Assembly: GCA_004297725.1 (NCBI GenBank)
Contig: SCUS01000126.1
Location: 58,627-122,626 of the forward strand
DNA length: 64,000 nt
Source: Myxococcaceae bacterium
Lineage (GTDB): Bacteria; Myxococcota_A; Polyangia; Polyangiales; Ga0077539
Direction of reading: 5' to 3'
This document shows, in pieces, positions 34,844-43,837 of the stretch. Positions within the stretch are counted from its first letter, which is position 1. Each line of letters opens with the position of its first letter. Under the pieces are notes generated by a model. It did no database searches. It saw only the letters and a program-made list of their open reading frames with translations, and had not been told where the DNA came from. Made by a program: the position numbers and the translations under genes.

Positions 34844-36438
34844 CCCCGGCCTCGCTCCGTCGCATCGACCCGGCCTGGTGGGTGCTGCTGGCGGCGGTGG
34901 CGGTCTACGCCAACACCCTCGGCGGCGACTTCGTCTACGACGACACCACGGTGGTCACCGCCAATCCGGTGCTGCGCGAGCCCTTCTCCCTGGTCCGGGT
35001 CTTCACCACGGACATCTGGGGCTTCCCCCGCGGGGCCTCGTGGTCGGTGCACACCTACCGCCCGCTGCTCACGCTCTCCTTCGCGCTCGACCGGCTCGTC
35101 GGGGGGTGGCGCCCCTGGAGCTTCCACCTCACCAACATCGCCCTCCACGCCGCGGCGAGCGTGGTGTTCTTCCGGGTGCTCGCGAAGCGCCTGCTCGACC
35201 CGGTGGCGGCGCTGGTCGCGGGCCTCGCCTTCGCGGTGCATCCGCTGCACACCGACGCGGCCTCGTGCATCACCAACCGCTCCGACCTCGAGGGCGCGCT
35301 GGCCGTGCTCGCGGTCTACGGCTGGCACGCCCGCAGGGGACTCGGGGCCACCCTCGCCGGGCCGCTCGCCCTCGCCGCGGGGCTGCTCTGCAAGGAGTCC
35401 GTGGTGGTGGTGCTGCCGCTGCTGGCGCTGCGCGACCTGCTCGGCACCGAGAGCACCCGCGCCGAGAAGGGCGCCCGCTACGCCGGGTATGCGCTCGCCC
35501 TCGGGGCCGCGACGGCGCTTCGCACGGCCGCCCTGGGGAGCGCGGCGACGCTGGTGCCCGACCTGCTCTCCAACCCGCTGAGGGATGCCTCGCTCGGGGT
35601 GCGGGCGAGCTGGGCGCTGCACTTCGTCGGGCTGGTGGCGCGGATGCTGGTGGCGCCGCTCGACCTCTGCGCGGACTACGGCGCCGCGGTGGTGCGCCCG
35701 GTGATGGCCCTCGACGGCGACGCCCTCCTTGGCGCGGCGGCGGTCGCCGGGCTCGGTGGGCTGGCGGCGCGCTCGTGGCGGAGCGATCCGCTGGTGACCG
35801 AAGCCTGCGCGTGGGTGCTGGTCACCGCGGGGGTGTACTCCAACGTGCCGAAGGTGCTGCCCGCGGCCTTCGCGGAGCGCTGGTGGTACCTCGGCGCGGG
35901 AGGGGCCTTCGTGCTGCTGGGCGCGGCGGTGAGGGCGGCGAGAGGGCGCTCGAGGGCGGTGGTCCCGGCGGCGGCGGTGGTGCTGGCGCTGTGGTCGGCG
36001 GTGACGGTGCGTCGCAACGTCGACTGGAGCAGCTCCGAGCGGCTCTTCGAGAGCGCGGTCGCGGTGCAGCCGGAGAGCGCTCGGATGCGGTACTTCGTGG
36101 CGCGCTTCCGCTTCCGCGAGGAGCGGCTGGCGGAGGCCTTCGCGCACGTCTCGGTGGCGGTGCGCAACGCCCCGGAGTGGGCGGAGCCCTACGGGCTCTA
36201 CGGGCGGCTGCTGGCCTTCCAGCGCAGGGACGCTGAGGCCGAGCGGGCCTTCGCGCGGGTGACGGCGATGGAGGGCCCGGCGTCGAGGGAGGCGCGGCGC
36301 TTCTATGTCGACTACCTGATGGCGAGGAGGCGCTTCCCGGAGGCGAGGGCGCAGCTCGGGTGGCTGAGGGCGAACGGGCTCTGGGGGGACGACCTGACCC
36401 GGATGGAGGGGTATCTGCGGGCGGCGGAGGGGCGGTAG
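34840..36438 (+). CDS. TMTC-like polytopic membrane protein with TPR tail
   Basis: A 532-residue protein starting at GTG in a GTGA overlap with the exonuclease gene. The N-terminal 400 residues have about ten membrane helices and early motifs AVYANTLGGDFVYDDTTVV, YRPLLTLSFALDR, FHLTNIALHAAAS and HPLHTDAASCITNRSDL. These match membrane glycosyltransferase-like proteins of the TMTC/O-mannosyltransferase kind, where the acidic DD near the first helix is functional. CKESVVVVLPLLA supports this. The C-terminal 130 residues are TPR-like helices. A role in transferring sugar from a lipid carrier outside the membrane is inference. Confidence 0.8.
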   Translation: MTPASLRRIDPAWWVLLAAVAVYANTLGGDFVYDDTTVVTANPVLREPFSLVRVFTTDIWGFPRGASWSVHTYRPLLTLSFALDRLVGGWRPWSFHLTNIALHAAASVVFFRVLAKRLLDPVAALVAGLAFAVHPLHTDAASCITNRSDLEGALAVLAVYGWHARRGLGATLAGPLALAAGLLCKESVVVVLPLLALRDLLGTESTRAEKGARYAGYALALGAATALRTAALGSAATLVPDLLSNPLRDASLGVRASWALHFVGLVARMLVAPLDLCADYGAAVVRPVMALDGDALLGAAAVAGLGGLAARSWRSDPLVTEACAWVLVTAGVYSNVPKVLPAAFAERWWYLGAGGAFVLLGAAVRAARGRSRAVVPAAAVVLALWSAVTVRRNVDWSSSERLFESAVAVQPESARMRYFVARFRFREERLAEAFAHVSVAVRNAPEWAEPYGLYGRLLAFQRRDAEAERAFARVTAMEGPASREARRFYVDYLMARRRFPEARAQLGWLRANGLWGDDLTRMEGYLRAAEGR

Positions 36439-36471
36439 GAGCCGGCGACCTTCGCCCCCTCCGTGACGCCC

Positions 36472-36924
36472 TTACCTCCCCTTGAGCGCCTCGACCTGCG
36501 CGGTGAGCGCTTCGACCTGCGCGGCGAGCGCGTCCGCACGGTGCTTCTCCGCCTCGGCCCTCGCGCGCTCCGCCTCGGCCTCCGTCGGCCAGAGCCGCTC
36601 TCCGCCCTCGTCGTCCGCGACCCGCAGGCGCGTGCCGTCGTCGGTCACCACGAGCCACGCGCCCAGCGACTCGGAGTACGCCGGCCCGTCGCCCGCGTAC
36701 TCCCGCCGGAACTCCCCGGACCGCGTGCGCCGCCACACCTGCAGCACCCATGGCTCGCCCGTCACCCCTCGACCGCGGCGCTCGGGATCGAAGATCCACA
36801 GCTCCCCGGTGCCGCTGGCGGCGTACTTCGCCGGGCCCTCCTGGTAGTCCTTGCGCGCGGTGTCGCGGCTCACCACCTCCGCGGCGACGGTCGGCGCTCG
36901 GTGACCCTCGACCCAGGTTCGTCA
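36472..36924 (-). pseudogene. Truncated Uma2-like (DUF820) remnant
   Basis: The readable frame begins right after an in-frame stop at 36922-36924 and matches only the second half of a Uma2-family protein: APTVAAEVVSRDTARKDYQ, then YAASGTGELWIFDPERRG, then a C-terminal Ala/Glu coiled coil (EAEAERARAEAEKHRAD). Full members are about 190-250 residues; here the N-terminal half is missing and lysA ends only eight bases away. A GTG at 36876 could give a 134-residue product, but the nuclease-like core would be incomplete. It is most likely a decayed copy left by a deletion. Confidence 0.7.
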
Positions 36925-36932
36925 GACAAAGC

Positions 36933-38162
36933 CTACCGCTTCGCCCGAAGGTCGCGCCGACGGATCACGTCTCGGTAGCTCTCCCTCGCTCGGATCACCG
37001 TCACCTTGCCGTTGTCGATGAGCACCTCCGCGGGTCGCGCCCGGAGGTTGTAGTGCGACGCCATCGCGAACCCATACGCCCCGGCGTTGCCCACGATGGC
37101 GAGGTCGCCCTCCTCGGGCATCGGGATCATCCGCTCCTCGGCGAGCACGTCGCCGCTCTCGCAGATGGGCCCCACGATGAAGCTCCGCAGCGCCGCCCCG
37201 TCGCGCTCCGGCACCATGCTCACCGGGTGATACGACTGATACAGCGCCGGTCGGATGAGGTGGTGCATCCCCGAGTCGACCCCGATGAACACCCGGTCGC
37301 GGGTGCGCTTGAGCGTGGTCACCTGGGTGAGCAGCGCCCCCGCCTCGGCGACCACATAGCGCCCGGGTTCCAGCAGGAATTGCAGGGGCTTCTTGCGCCC
37401 CTTCTGCATCGCGCGGAAGCGGGTGGTCACCCGCGACCCGAGGGCCGCGAGGTCGAGGGGGCTCTCCTCGGGACGGTACGGGACCCCGAAGCCTCCGCCC
37501 GCGTCGAGCACCTCCAGGTCGGGCAGCGCCTCGCTGAAGGCCAGCAGCGGGTCGAGCGCGTCGAGGAAGAGCTGCGGGTCGAAGATGCCCGACCCGATGT
37601 GCTGGTGCAGCCCGACGATGCGCATCCCGTGGCGCGCCGCGATGGACTTGGCTTCGGGAAGGTCCTCCGGCGCGAGGCCGAACTTGCTGTCGGGCCCGGA
37701 GGTGATGACGTGCGGGTGGTGCCCTCCGCCGACCTCCAGGTTGACCCGCAAGGAGACGCGCGCCCCGCGAAACATCCGGCCGTAGCGGTGCAGCGCCGAG
37801 AGGGAGTCGAGGTTGATGAGCACCCCCGCGCGGTGCACGGCGCGCAGGTCGTCGTCGCTGGGGTTGTTGCCCGAGTAGATCAGCTCGGCCTTGCGGAAGC
37901 CGCACTCGAGCGCGAGCTGCACCTCCCAGGGCGAGACCGTGTCCACCCCGAGGCCCATGGAGCGCACCATGCGCAGCAGCGTGGGGTTGCTGTTGGCCTT
38001 CATGGCGTAGCGCAGCCCGACCCCGGGGAAGGCCCGGAGCAGGGCCCGGCAGCGGTTGCGCAGCACGGGGGCCGAGTAGACGTAGAGGGGGGTGCCGAAG
38101 CGCTCGCTGAGGCGGCGGGCGCGACGGGGGCCGAGCCAGGAGTGCCAGGGGGGAGTGTTCAT
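36933..38162 (-). CDS. lysA: Diaminopimelate decarboxylase
   Basis: A 409-residue PLP enzyme making lysine from meso-diaminopimelate. Lys55 in YAMKANSNP binds PLP. HQHIGSGIFD, LDAGGGFGVPY, LEPGRYVVAEAGALL and GPICESGDVLA (Cys of the dimer-shared site) are all family motifs. Its ATG overlaps the lysC stop as ATGA, so aspartate kinase and the last lysine enzyme are made from one message. Length is normal. Confidence 0.95.
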   Translation of the reverse strand: MNTPPWHSWLGPRRARRLSERFGTPLYVYSAPVLRNRCRALLRAFPGVGLRYAMKANSNPTLLRMVRSMGLGVDTVSPWEVQLALECGFRKAELIYSGNNPSDDDLRAVHRAGVLINLDSLSALHRYGRMFRGARVSLRVNLEVGGGHHPHVITSGPDSKFGLAPEDLPEAKSIAARHGMRIVGLHQHIGSGIFDPQLFLDALDPLLAFSEALPDLEVLDAGGGFGVPYRPEESPLDLAALGSRVTTRFRAMQKGRKKPLQFLLEPGRYVVAEAGALLTQVTTLKRTRDRVFIGVDSGMHHLIRPALYQSYHPVSMVPERDGAALRSFIVGPICESGDVLAEERMIPMPEEGDLAIVGNAGAYGFAMASHYNLRARPAEVLIDNGKVTVIRARESYRDVIRRRDLRAKR

Positions 38163-39490
38163 GAGGGTTCCGAGAAGAGGGCGCGGTGCAGGGCCTTCAC
38201 CGCGCGCTCGGCGTGCGCATCAGGGACCAGCAGGCTCAGGTTGATGGCGCTCGCGCCCATGGAGAGGAGCTGCGCGGGGATGTTCTCCTCGGCCAGCACC
38301 GCGAAGACGCGGGCGCAGGGCTTCGGGTCTTCGAGCAGGCCCGCGGCGATGACGCACACCAGCGCGAGGTCGTTGGTGACGGTCACGTCGCCGTAGGTGC
38401 GAAGCTCGCGCACGGCGCCGTCGAGGCCGTCGTCCTTGTCGACGGTGCAGCTCACCGAGACCTCGCTGGTGCTCACCAGGTCGACCACCACCCGGTGCCT
38501 CGCGAACACCTCGAAGATCTTCGCGAGAAACCCGTGCGCCAGGAGCATCCGGGTGGACACCACGTTGACGCTCCGGATGCCCCGCTTGTGCGCGAGCGCC
38601 CTCACGCCCCGCGCGTCGCGGTCGCCCTCGGCGGTGATCACCGTGCCGGGGTGATCGGGCTCGAAGGTGTTCTTCACCCGCACGGGAATGCCCCGCTTCA
38701 CCGCGGGGTGGATGGTCTTGGGGTGCAACACCTTGGCGCCGAAGTACGCGAGCTCGGCGGCCTCGTGGAAGGACAGCACGGGGATGGTCCGAGCGTCCGG
38801 CGCCACCCTCGGGTCGGCGGACATCACCCCGGGCACGTCGGTCCAGATCTCGATCTCGTCGGCATGGATGGCCGCGCCGAGGATGGCCGCGGAGTAGTCG
38901 CTGCCGCCCCGGCCGAGGGTGGTCACCCGGCCGTCGAGGGTGCGCCCGATGAAGCCCGTCACCACCGGGACCTTCCCCTGCTCCACCAGCGCCGCGACGC
39001 CCGCCCTCAGCAGGTCGGCGCTCTCCAGCAGCGGCTCGGCGCCGCCGAAGTTGGCGTCCGTGAGCATCCCCAGGTCGAAGGCGTCGGCGTGCACCGCGTC
39101 GACCCCCCGCTTGCGCAGGATCGCCGCGGTGCTCCTCACGGAGATGCGCTCGCCGTAGGAGGCCACGGCGTCGAGCAGCTCGGGCGTGGCCTCCGCGCGC
39201 GCGGCGATGGCCTCCAGCGACTCGCGCAGCCCGACGAACTCCCGGTGCACCAGGGAGGGATCGAGGTCGAAGGCCGAGAGCAGGGCCGTGACCCGCGACT
39301 CGATGGGCGACGGGTCGACCCGGCCGTCCTTCGCGTGGCGCGCCGCGGTGAGGAGCATGTCCGTGACCTTCGAGGCCGCGCTGACGACCACCACGGGTCG
39401 GCGCTGCAGCGAGTGGCTCACGATGTCGCAGAGGTTGGCGATGCGGGTGGGATCACCGACGGAGGTCCCGCCGAACTTCATGACGCGCAT
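38159..39490 (-). CDS. lysC: Aspartate kinase
   Basis: A 443-residue enzyme phosphorylating aspartate, the first step to lysine, threonine and methionine. MKFGGTSVGD at the N-terminus binds ATP and aspartate, followed by VSAASKVTD, YGERISVR, FIGRTLDGRVTTLGRGGSD and WTDVPGVMSADPR. HPKTIHPAVKRGIPVRVKNT leads into two C-terminal ACT domains (about 310-443) that normally bind lysine or threonine for feedback. Coupling to lysA suggests lysine is the regulator; that is inference. Confidence 0.95.
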   Translation of the reverse strand: MRVMKFGGTSVGDPTRIANLCDIVSHSLQRRPVVVVSAASKVTDMLLTAARHAKDGRVDPSPIESRVTALLSAFDLDPSLVHREFVGLRESLEAIAARAEATPELLDAVASYGERISVRSTAAILRKRGVDAVHADAFDLGMLTDANFGGAEPLLESADLLRAGVAALVEQGKVPVVTGFIGRTLDGRVTTLGRGGSDYSAAILGAAIHADEIEIWTDVPGVMSADPRVAPDARTIPVLSFHEAAELAYFGAKVLHPKTIHPAVKRGIPVRVKNTFEPDHPGTVITAEGDRDARGVRALAHKRGIRSVNVVSTRMLLAHGFLAKIFEVFARHRVVVDLVSTSEVSVSCTVDKDDGLDGAVRELRTYGDVTVTNDLALVCVIAAGLLEDPKPCARVFAVLAEENIPAQLLSMGASAINLSLLVPDAHAERAVKALHRALFSEPS

Positions 39491-39528
39491 AAGTGGGCGG
39501 GGACGTAGCAGACCGCACGGCCGGAGCG

Positions 39529-40233
39529 CTAGGACGTGGCAGCGCGATCCCAGGCGGCGCGGGCGTCGATGCCCCGCTCGCGGAAGCGCGGCACCCAGTC
39601 GCGCGAGAGGGTCTTCGCCACCACCTCGGCGTAGCGGGCGGCGGGCATCAGGCCCCAGCGGCGGTCGTCGTCGGAGAGCGCCGTCTGCGCCGCGGCGAAG
39701 GCCGGGGCATAGCTGGCACGGATGCGCCCGAACCACCCCGGCAGCTCGCGCACCACCAGCGCCCTGAGCTCCGGCGCGAGGGGACCGTCGAGCATGGCGT
39801 CGAGGAGGGTCCAGCCGAAGTCGCGGTGGCGCACCTCGTCGCGCAGGATGCGCTGGAGCGCAGCCTTCGCGGCGGGCTCCTCGCAGCCCTCGCGGAGGTA
39901 CCGGAAGAGCGGCACCGCGACGGTCTCGCCCAGACAGAATACGTCCACGCCCAGCCGCACGATGTCCCACTCCAGCGGGTCGCCCGAGCGGATCGGGTGC
40001 TCCAGCGAGGCGCGGTCGAGCTGCGGGGTGGAGCCTCCCCCGGCCGCGCGGTGCACGGCCATGGAGAGCTCGGCGTGGTCGAGCTCGTCGGCGGCGATAC
40101 GAAGGCCCGCGTGGAGCAGGTCGGGCGAGGCCCCGGCCTGGGTGAGCCAGAGCGTGAGGCGCTGGGTGATCACCGACGAGCGGTACTCCGCCTCGACGCG
40201 GCGGAGCCACTCGGACTGCGCGGAGAGGTTCAT
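39529..40233 (-). CDS. Ferritin-like di-iron protein
   Basis: A 234-residue protein starting at ATG 40233 (an ATG at 40293 would add 20 residues). It is a four-helix bundle with a full set of di-iron ligands: Glu14/16, Glu50-x2-His53 (DELDHAE), Glu103 (CLGETVAV) and Glu133-x2-His136 (RDEVRHRDFG). That is the pattern of ferritin-like oxidases and oxygenases rather than iron stores. No target can be named. It stands alone, divergent from the M32 carboxypeptidase gene and upstream of lysC on the same strand with a 38-base gap. Confidence 0.8.
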   Translation of the reverse strand: MNLSAQSEWLRRVEAEYRSSVITQRLTLWLTQAGASPDLLHAGLRIAADELDHAELSMAVHRAAGGGSTPQLDRASLEHPIRSGDPLEWDIVRLGVDVFCLGETVAVPLFRYLREGCEEPAAKAALQRILRDEVRHRDFGWTLLDAMLDGPLAPELRALVVRELPGWFGRIRASYAPAFAAAQTALSDDDRRWGLMPAARYAEVVAKTLSRDWVPRFRERGIDARAAWDRAATS

Positions 40234-40346
40234 CGGGAGGAAAGATCCCGCAGCGCCCGAGCGCGGGTCAACGGCGCCGGGAGGGCCCGCCATCTGGTAT
40301 TCACTCCGCCCCCCCTTCCATTACGGGAGCTTAGAGAGGACCGCGC

Positions 40347-41855
40347 ATGACCGAACGATACGACCGCCTCCTGTCCGCGCTGCGAGAGGTGGCGCTGGTG
40401 AACTCGGTGTTCTTCGTCGTCGAGTGGGACGAGCAGGTGATGATGCCCCCCGGCGGGGCCTCGCACCGCGCCGAGCAGAAGGCCTGGCTGGCCCGCACCG
40501 CGCACACCCGTCAGACCTCCGCGGAGTTCGGCGAGGCGCTCTCCGAGGCCGAGGTCGAGCAGTCCGCGGCGCCGGAGGGCAGCGAGCCCAGGGCGGTGCT
40601 GCGCCAGGCGAGGCGGGCCTACGACCGGGCGGTGAAGCTCCCCGGATCGCTGGTCGAGGAGATCACCCGCACCACCGCGCACGCCCACCACGCCTGGGTC
40701 GACGCCCGCAAGAACAACGACCCGGCGAGGTTCGCCCCGTGGCTGGCGAAGATCGTCGCGCTGAAGCAGCAGCAGGCGGCCTGCCTCGCGAAGCCGGCTC
40801 AGGCGGCCTACGACGTGCTGGTGGACGAGTTCGAGCCGGGCGAGACCACCGCGCACCTCGAGGAGATCTTCGGCGCGCTCCGGGCGCCGCTGGTCGAGCT
40901 CGTGGGGAAGGTGATGTCGTCGGGACGGAAGGTTCCGTCGGAGATCCTGGCGAGGGACTTCGACGTCGACGCGCAGGAGGCCCTCGGCCGCGAGGCCGCC
41001 AGGGCGCTGGGCTACGACTTCGAGCGAGGGCGCCTCGACGTGAGCGTGCACCCCTTCTCCATCTCCCTGGGGCCGGGCGACTCTCGCATCACCACGCGCT
41101 ACCACGCCAACCGCTTCAGCGACGCCTTCTTCGGGGTGCTGCACGAGACCGGGCACGCCCTCTACGAGCAGGGCCTCCCTGGGGAGCGCTACGGCACCCC
41201 CCTCGGCGAGGCCGCCTCGCTGGGCGTGCACGAGTCGCAGTCGCGCTTCTGGGAGAACCTCGTCGGCCGCTCGCGGTCGTTCTGGCGCTTCTTCTACCCG
41301 AAGGCGCAGCGGGCCTTCCCCGCGGCGCTCGCCGGCGTGAGCGAGGACGACTTCGTGGCGGCGGTGAACGGCATCCGCCCGTCGGAGATTCGCGTCGAGG
41401 CCGACGAGGCCACGTACAACCTCCATATCCTGCTGCGCTTCGAGCTGGAGCAGGCGCTGATGACCGGCGCCCTCAAGGCCGACGACGTGCCCGCGGCGTG
41501 GAGCGACAGGCTGCACGGCCTGCTCGGGGTGCGCCCCTCCACCGAGGGCCGCGGGTGCCTGCAGGACGTGCACTGGAGCGGCGGCTCGCTCGGTTACTTC
41601 CCCACGTATACGCTGGGCAACCTCTTCTCCGCGCAGCTCTTCGAGGCGGCGGGCAGAGACCTCGGCGACCTCGACGCGTCCTTCGCCCGCGGGGAGTTCG
41701 CGCCGCTGCGGGAGTGGCTGCGGGAGAAGGTTCACCGCCACGGACAGCGCTACCTGCCGCAGGAGCTCATCACCCTCGCGACCGGCGCCCCGCCCTCCGT
41801 CGAGCCGCTGCTGGCGCACCTGCGCCGCAAGGCCCACGAGTACTACGGGGTGTAA
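40347..41855 (+). CDS. M32 metallocarboxypeptidase
   Basis: A 502-residue zinc carboxypeptidase of family M32 (Taq/Pfu type) that removes C-terminal residues from peptides in the cytoplasm. HETGH at 266-270 binds zinc, with the third ligand Glu296 in GVHESQSRFWEN. EWDEQVMMPPGGASHRAEQ near the start and GIRPSEIRVEADEATYNLHI are family hallmarks. Length matches. AGAGGA lies before the ATG. It is a single-gene unit. Confidence 0.95.
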   Translation: MTERYDRLLSALREVALVNSVFFVVEWDEQVMMPPGGASHRAEQKAWLARTAHTRQTSAEFGEALSEAEVEQSAAPEGSEPRAVLRQARRAYDRAVKLPGSLVEEITRTTAHAHHAWVDARKNNDPARFAPWLAKIVALKQQQAACLAKPAQAAYDVLVDEFEPGETTAHLEEIFGALRAPLVELVGKVMSSGRKVPSEILARDFDVDAQEALGREAARALGYDFERGRLDVSVHPFSISLGPGDSRITTRYHANRFSDAFFGVLHETGHALYEQGLPGERYGTPLGEAASLGVHESQSRFWENLVGRSRSFWRFFYPKAQRAFPAALAGVSEDDFVAAVNGIRPSEIRVEADEATYNLHILLRFELEQALMTGALKADDVPAAWSDRLHGLLGVRPSTEGRGCLQDVHWSGGSLGYFPTYTLGNLFSAQLFEAAGRDLGDLDASFARGEFAPLREWLREKVHRHGQRYLPQELITLATGAPPSVEPLLAHLRRKAHEYYGV

Positions 41856-41975
41856 GAGCCCTCCGCCCTCCGCCCGACCCTCGTCACCTCCGGGCGACTT
41901 TCTCTGGCCGCGATGTCACCGACCCCGGCCGGAGCGCGTAGCCTTCGCCTGGAGACGACCGTAGGGAGCAAGCAC

Positions 41976-43316
41976 ATGGCCCGTACCCTGGCCTTCGAGA
42001 ACCCGTCCCCTTCGCCGCGCAAGTTCGACACGCTGGTCGATCCTCCGGCCACCGCCAACACCCTGGCCGACGATGGTCCGACGGAGGCGGTGCGCCTGCC
42101 GGAGCACTCGAGCTTCGACGCCGACGCGACGATGGCCGCGGAGGACGCGCGCTTCTCCTACGCGCAGATCTCCCCCGGGCGATCTCGCTCGACGGTGCTG
42201 CCCACCTGGGACGGCGGCGCGGTGTTTCGCGAGGGTCAGCTCCGGTACGAGCGGCTTCAGTCGCTGGGAGAGGGCGGCATGGGGGAGGTCAGCCTCGCCC
42301 GCGACCACGACATCGAGCGCCGGGTGGCCATCAAGCGGCTGCGCCCGGAGCACGCCAACACCTCCGCGCTGCTGCGCTTCGCCCAGGAGGTGCGCACCAT
42401 CGGGAGCCTGGAGCACCCCAACATCGTCCCGGTGCACGACGTGGGCATCGACGAGGAGGGCAAGCACTACTTCGTGATGAAGTACGTCGAGGGCCAGACC
42501 CTCGAGTCGGTGATCGAGAAGCTCCAGGCGCACGACCCGGCCACGGAGCGGCGCTTCCCCATCGAGGCGAGGGCGCAGCTCTTCCTCGGCATCCTGCGGG
42601 CGGTGCAGTACGCCCACGCCCGGGGGATCATCCACCGCGACATCAAGCCGGCCAACATCATGGTGGGGCCCTATGGCGAGGTGATGCTGATGGACTGGGG
42701 CCTGGCGCGTCCGGTGCGGGGCGCGGAGGTGGTCTTCCCCGACGAGGTCCCTGGTGGGGCGGTGGGGGCAGGGGCGACGAGCCTGCAGACGCAGCACGGG
42801 GCCATCATGGGGACGCCGCACTACATGTCCCCGGAGCAGGCGCGCGGAGAGACCGACCGCATCGACGAGCGCAGCGACGTGTACAGCCTGGGGGTGCTCT
42901 TCCACGAGCTGGTGTCCCTGCGCCACTACCTCGACGGCAAGAACAGCGTGACCGAGGTGCTGGCCGCGGTGGCCTCGGTGGGCGACCGCAGCATCGTCGA
43001 CTGGGTGGCCGACGCGGCCGCCACGGGCGCGCCGATGGAGTACCTGCACTTCATCCGAAAGGCCGTCTCGGCGAAGGCCGTCGACCGCTTCGCCAACGCG
43101 GGCGACATGGCGGGCGAGCTCGAGGACATCCTCGCGGGCCGCATCAAGGTCCAGTGCCACATCTCTGGGACCAAGCGCATGGCGCACACGGTGATGCACG
43201 CCATCGACCGGCACCCGCTGGTGGCGACGGTGTTCGTGCTGCTCGGGGTGGCGTCGACGCTCGGGGCCGCGGTCGCGATGGTCTACGGGCTGCTGCGGCT
43301 GATCGGGGTGGCGTAG
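41976..43316 (+). CDS. Membrane-anchored Ser/Thr protein kinase
   Basis: A 446-residue Hanks-type kinase starting at ATG 41976, with GGGAG eight bases upstream. After a disordered N-terminal region of about 85 residues, the kinase domain has the glycine loop LGEGGMGEVSLA, Lys120, HRDIKPANIMV with Asp222, and MDWGLARP with Asp240 (DWG instead of DFG, which I have seen in other bacterial kinases). GTPHYMSPEQARG closes the activation loop. A single membrane helix near 420-443 is the very C-terminus, so there is no outer sensor domain. Its targets are unknown. It ends just before an inverted repeat locus. Confidence 0.92.
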   Translation: MARTLAFENPSPSPRKFDTLVDPPATANTLADDGPTEAVRLPEHSSFDADATMAAEDARFSYAQISPGRSRSTVLPTWDGGAVFREGQLRYERLQSLGEGGMGEVSLARDHDIERRVAIKRLRPEHANTSALLRFAQEVRTIGSLEHPNIVPVHDVGIDEEGKHYFVMKYVEGQTLESVIEKLQAHDPATERRFPIEARAQLFLGILRAVQYAHARGIIHRDIKPANIMVGPYGEVMLMDWGLARPVRGAEVVFPDEVPGGAVGAGATSLQTQHGAIMGTPHYMSPEQARGETDRIDERSDVYSLGVLFHELVSLRHYLDGKNSVTEVLAAVASVGDRSIVDWVADAAATGAPMEYLHFIRKAVSAKAVDRFANAGDMAGELEDILAGRIKVQCHISGTKRMAHTVMHAIDRHPLVATVFVLLGVASTLGAAVAMVYGLLRLIGVA

Positions 43317-43321
43317 GAAGT

Positions 43322-43830
43322 TCCCCGGTACGAGCGCGAGGCCGTCAGTGGGGAGTCCGACGGTACGAGCGCGAGGCCGTCAGTAACCCGAGCCAGACCC
43401 CAGCCCGTAAGGGCGGGGGAGCGACCGACCACCTGAGCCCAATGCGGCCTCGCCCGGAGGGGAGCGACCGACCACGTCCTCCCAGCGCGGCCTCGCTGGG
43501 GACGGGCTCCGAATCCGAGGACTGTTCTTCGTCGGTTCCCCACTCGATGACGTCGCTCGTCGCGACGGAGACGACACTGGGAGGACATGGTCGCTCCCTC
43601 CCCTCCGGGCGAGGCCGCATTGGGAGGACGTGGTCGGTCGCTCCCCTCCGGGCGAGGCCGCATTGGGAAGGCCTGGGTGGGCTCTACCCCTCGCTCACGC
43701 TCGGGGTCTGGCTCGGGGTACTGACGGCCTCGCGCTCGTACCGGGGACTCCTCGCTGCCAGCCTCGCGCTCGTACCGGGGATATCCCCGCCGACGGCCTC
43801 GCGCTCGTACCGGGGGAGCCCCGCCTCGAC
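43322..43830. repeat. Inverted composite repeat locus (34/35-bp units plus tails)
   Basis: This 521-base gap between the kinase gene and the next minus-strand gene has no credible ORF. On the left are two direct units starting GGTACGAGCGCGAGG at 43327 and 43362. On the right are three inverted units starting at 43811, 43776 and 43742 (minus strand). Bases 43362-43401 and 43703-43742 are inverted copies, 39 of 40 matching, and both end in the tail CCCGAGCCAGACCCC. The core between them carries its own 47-base perfect inverted repeat (43438-43484 with 43621-43667) and a direct third copy at 43578-43624. The same unit and tail recur at 63142-63783. Confidence 0.9.
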
Positions 43831-43837
43831 CCCTCTC

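Noticed and set aside
43322..43830. Insertion sequence with terminal inverted repeats
   Set aside because: The inverted arms are there but there is no transposase gene, the cores are short and variable, and no flanking target duplication was seen. It is kept as a repeat element instead.
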